A stretch of 64,000 nt of DNA from Craurococcus roseus (GTDB lineage: Bacteria; Pseudomonadota; Alphaproteobacteria; Acetobacterales; Acetobacteraceae), in NCBI RefSeq assembly GCF_039523795.1, contig NZ_BAAAFZ010000015.1, positions 1 to 64,000 on the forward strand. Reading direction: 5' to 3'. Within the stretch, counting starts at the first letter, position 1; the number at the start of each line of letters is the position of its first letter. Shown one piece after another: positions 61,623 to 64,000 of this stretch. Position numbers and translations under genes: made by a program. The notes under the pieces were generated by a model. The model was not told where the DNA came from, made no database searches, and was given only the letters and a program-made list of their open reading frames with translations.

Positions 61623-61831
61623 GCATCGCCAGGGACAGAATCCTGCCCGTGCGGCCCCGGTGGCGGCGTGGGCGCGGGGATGCGGGCGCCGTTCCTCATG
61701 CCGCGACCATACGCGCGTCGGCGGGCCGGGAAAGGCCCGTGCGTCCAGGGCACGGCTTGCGCGTCGGAGGAAGCGGCGTGAAGGTGCCGCCGCGCGCGCC
61801 GGGACGGCGCGAGAAGTCGGGAGAACAAGGC

Positions 61832-62950
<1,119 letters not shown>

Positions 62951-62953
62951 GCC

Positions 62954-63820
62954 GTGGCGGAAGCGTTGGAGACCGTCTCCCGCAACCGCTGCTTCGGGGG
63001 CGAGCAGCGCGTGTACCGCCACCGCTCGGCCGAGACGGGCACCGACATGCGGTTCGCCGCCTTCCTGCCGCCGCAGGCGGGGGAGGGGCGGCGCGTCCCG
63101 GTGGTGTGGTTCCTCGCCGGGCTGACCTGCACGGAAGAGAACTTCACCGTGAAGGCCGGGGCGCAGCGCGTGGCGGCGGATCTCGGGCTGATGCTGATCG
63201 CGCCCGACACCAGCCCCCGTGGCGAGAGCGTGCCCGACGACCCGCAAGGCGCCTACGACTTCGGCCTCGGCGCCGGCTTCTACGTGGACGCGACGCAGGA
63301 GCCTTGGTCGAAGCACTACCGCATGGAGAGCTATGTCGCGCGCGAACTGCCGGCGTTGGTCGAATCGGCGCTGCCGGCCGACATGGGCCGGCAGGGCATC
63401 ATGGGGCATTCCATGGGCGGGCACGGCGCGATCACCATCGCGCTCCGCAACCCCGGGCGCTTCGCGGCGGTGTCCGCCTTCGCGCCCATCTCCTCGCCGG
63501 TGAATTGCCCTTGGGGCGAGAAGGCGCTCGGTGGCTATCTCGGCCCCGACCGCGCCAAATGGCGCGAGCACGACAGTTGCGCGCTGATCGAGGGCGGAGC
63601 GCGCGTGCCCGACCTCATGGTGGACCAGGGCACGGCGGACAATTTCCTCGAAGCTCAGCTCAAGCCGCAGCTCCTTGAGGCCGCCTGCGCCCGCGCCGGC
63701 ATACCGCTGACGCTGCGGCGACAGGAGGGGTACGACCATTCGTACTTCTTCATCGCGTCCTTCGTGGAGGACCACCTGCGCTGGCACGCCGAACGGCTGC
63801 GCAGGGCGCCGCACCCTTGA
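62954..63820 (+). CDS. fghA: S-formylglutathione hydrolase
   Basis: A 288-residue esterase-D family hydrolase: FLAGLTCTEENFTVKAGAQR, the GHSMGG elbow with Ser153, an Asp in MVDQGTADNFL and the His in GYDHSYFFIASF. It cleaves S-formylglutathione to formate and glutathione, completing glutathione-dependent formaldehyde detoxification with the preceding adhC. GTG start 3 bases after the adhC stop. Confidence 0.95.
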   Translation: MAEALETVSRNRCFGGEQRVYRHRSAETGTDMRFAAFLPPQAGEGRRVPVVWFLAGLTCTEENFTVKAGAQRVAADLGLMLIAPDTSPRGESVPDDPQGAYDFGLGAGFYVDATQEPWSKHYRMESYVARELPALVESALPADMGRQGIMGHSMGGHGAITIALRNPGRFAAVSAFAPISSPVNCPWGEKALGGYLGPDRAKWREHDSCALIEGGARVPDLMVDQGTADNFLEAQLKPQLLEAACARAGIPLTLRRQEGYDHSYFFIASFVEDHLRWHAERLRRAPHP

Positions 63821-63850
63821 GGCGCGGGTAGCGACTGGGCCGCGCGGCTT

Positions 63851-63894
63851 GCCGGACCGAACCAGGGCGGGACAAGCTCCGGTTCCCGTCCGGC
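63851..63894 (+). terminator. Hairpin after fghA
   Basis: GCCGGAC at 63851-63857 pairs with GTCCGGC at 63888-63894, with further partial pairing (AACC/GGTT) inside. No T-run follows, so it is a weak intrinsic terminator or a Rho-dependent stop structure. Confidence 0.45.
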
Positions 63895-63939
63895 GAGCGC
63901 ATGGGCACCAGGGAGGGAACGGAAAGGGTGATCGACCGG

Positions 63940-64000
63940 CCGACGACGCCGGGCAGGGGGGCGGCGCGCCCCGCCGTCGCGCGGGACACGCGGCCGGGCC
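63940..64000 (+). other. Possible start of a further gene at the right edge
   Basis: After fghA a GGGAGGGAACGGAAAGG stretch precedes a GTG (63929) opening a frame (VIDRPTTPGRGAARPA...) that is still open at the window end. An ATG at 63901 opens the same frame. Too short to identify; it could equally be non-coding. Confidence 0.25.

Overview
The window is very GC-rich throughout and looks like a chromosomal piece of an aerobic anoxygenic or purple phototrophic alphaproteobacterium. The gene content suggests a high-GC relative of the Acetobacteraceae/Rhodospirillales. That placement is an inference from the photosynthesis gene cluster, the aerobic cobaltochelatase pair CobS/CobT, the ATP12 chaperone, and glutathione-dependent formaldehyde oxidation; no rRNA or marker tree is available here.

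Region 1 (1-21.2 kb) is the right-hand part of a photosynthesis gene cluster. It begins with the end of bchD and with bchO, followed by a DUF3422 gene and the wreck of a VOC-family gene. Next come crtI-crtB, two small membrane proteins flanking a DUF2189 membrane protein, a crtD-crtC pair read leftward, and the long rightward run crtE-crtF-bchC-bchX-bchY-bchZ-pufB-pufA-pufL-pufM-pufC, closed by a strong terminator. The crt genes (E, B, I, C, D, F) cover the spheroidene/spirilloxanthin type of pathway, bchC/XYZ make the bacteriochlorin ring of bacteriochlorophyll a, and puf encodes LH1, the reaction centre and its tetrahaem cytochrome. Three promoter regions (crtI, crtD/crtE, bchC) carry TGT-N12-ACA sites of the PpsR/CrtJ type, usually in pairs. 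A long hairpin between pufA and pufL fits the known mRNA-stability element that sets the LH1 to reaction-centre ratio.

Region 2 (21.2-27.3 kb) is a less settled accessory stretch. It has a UPF0114 membrane protein divergent from ridA and a potassium channel, an RraA-like gene, about 0.6 kb of diverged ~104-124 bp repeats with a palindromic core, an AT-richer islet, and a complete IS1595-family element (2066 bp) with 38-bp terminal inverted repeats, a 9-bp (or 8-bp) target duplication and a P63C-domain passenger gene coupled to the transposase.

Region 3 (27.3-52.2 kb) is mostly housekeeping: SDR and old-yellow-enzyme oxidoreductases, rarA-crcB, an RlpA-like lipoprotein, an RTX/DUF4214 secreted protein, rluC, an AsmA-like protein, the ATP12 chaperone, acylphosphatase, tRNA-Ser(GGA), a phytase-like lipoprotein, cobT-cobS, J-domain and BolA proteins, bcp-glnE, and a very large AsmA/YhdP-like protein.

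Region 4 (52.2-64 kb) holds a predicted serine hydrolase, a small exported protein, tyrS divergent from anmK, a three-gene FAD/[2Fe-2S]/FAD dehydrogenase operon of the HcnABC or D-hydroxyproline dehydrogenase type, an XRE regulator with a palindrome upstream, an MFS transporter, and the adhC-fghA pair for formaldehyde detoxification.

The most notable points are the paired PpsR-type sites, a crtC reading frame with no normal start codon that runs through the end of crtD, the complete IS1595-type element with a P63C passenger, and the unexplained repeat array beside it.
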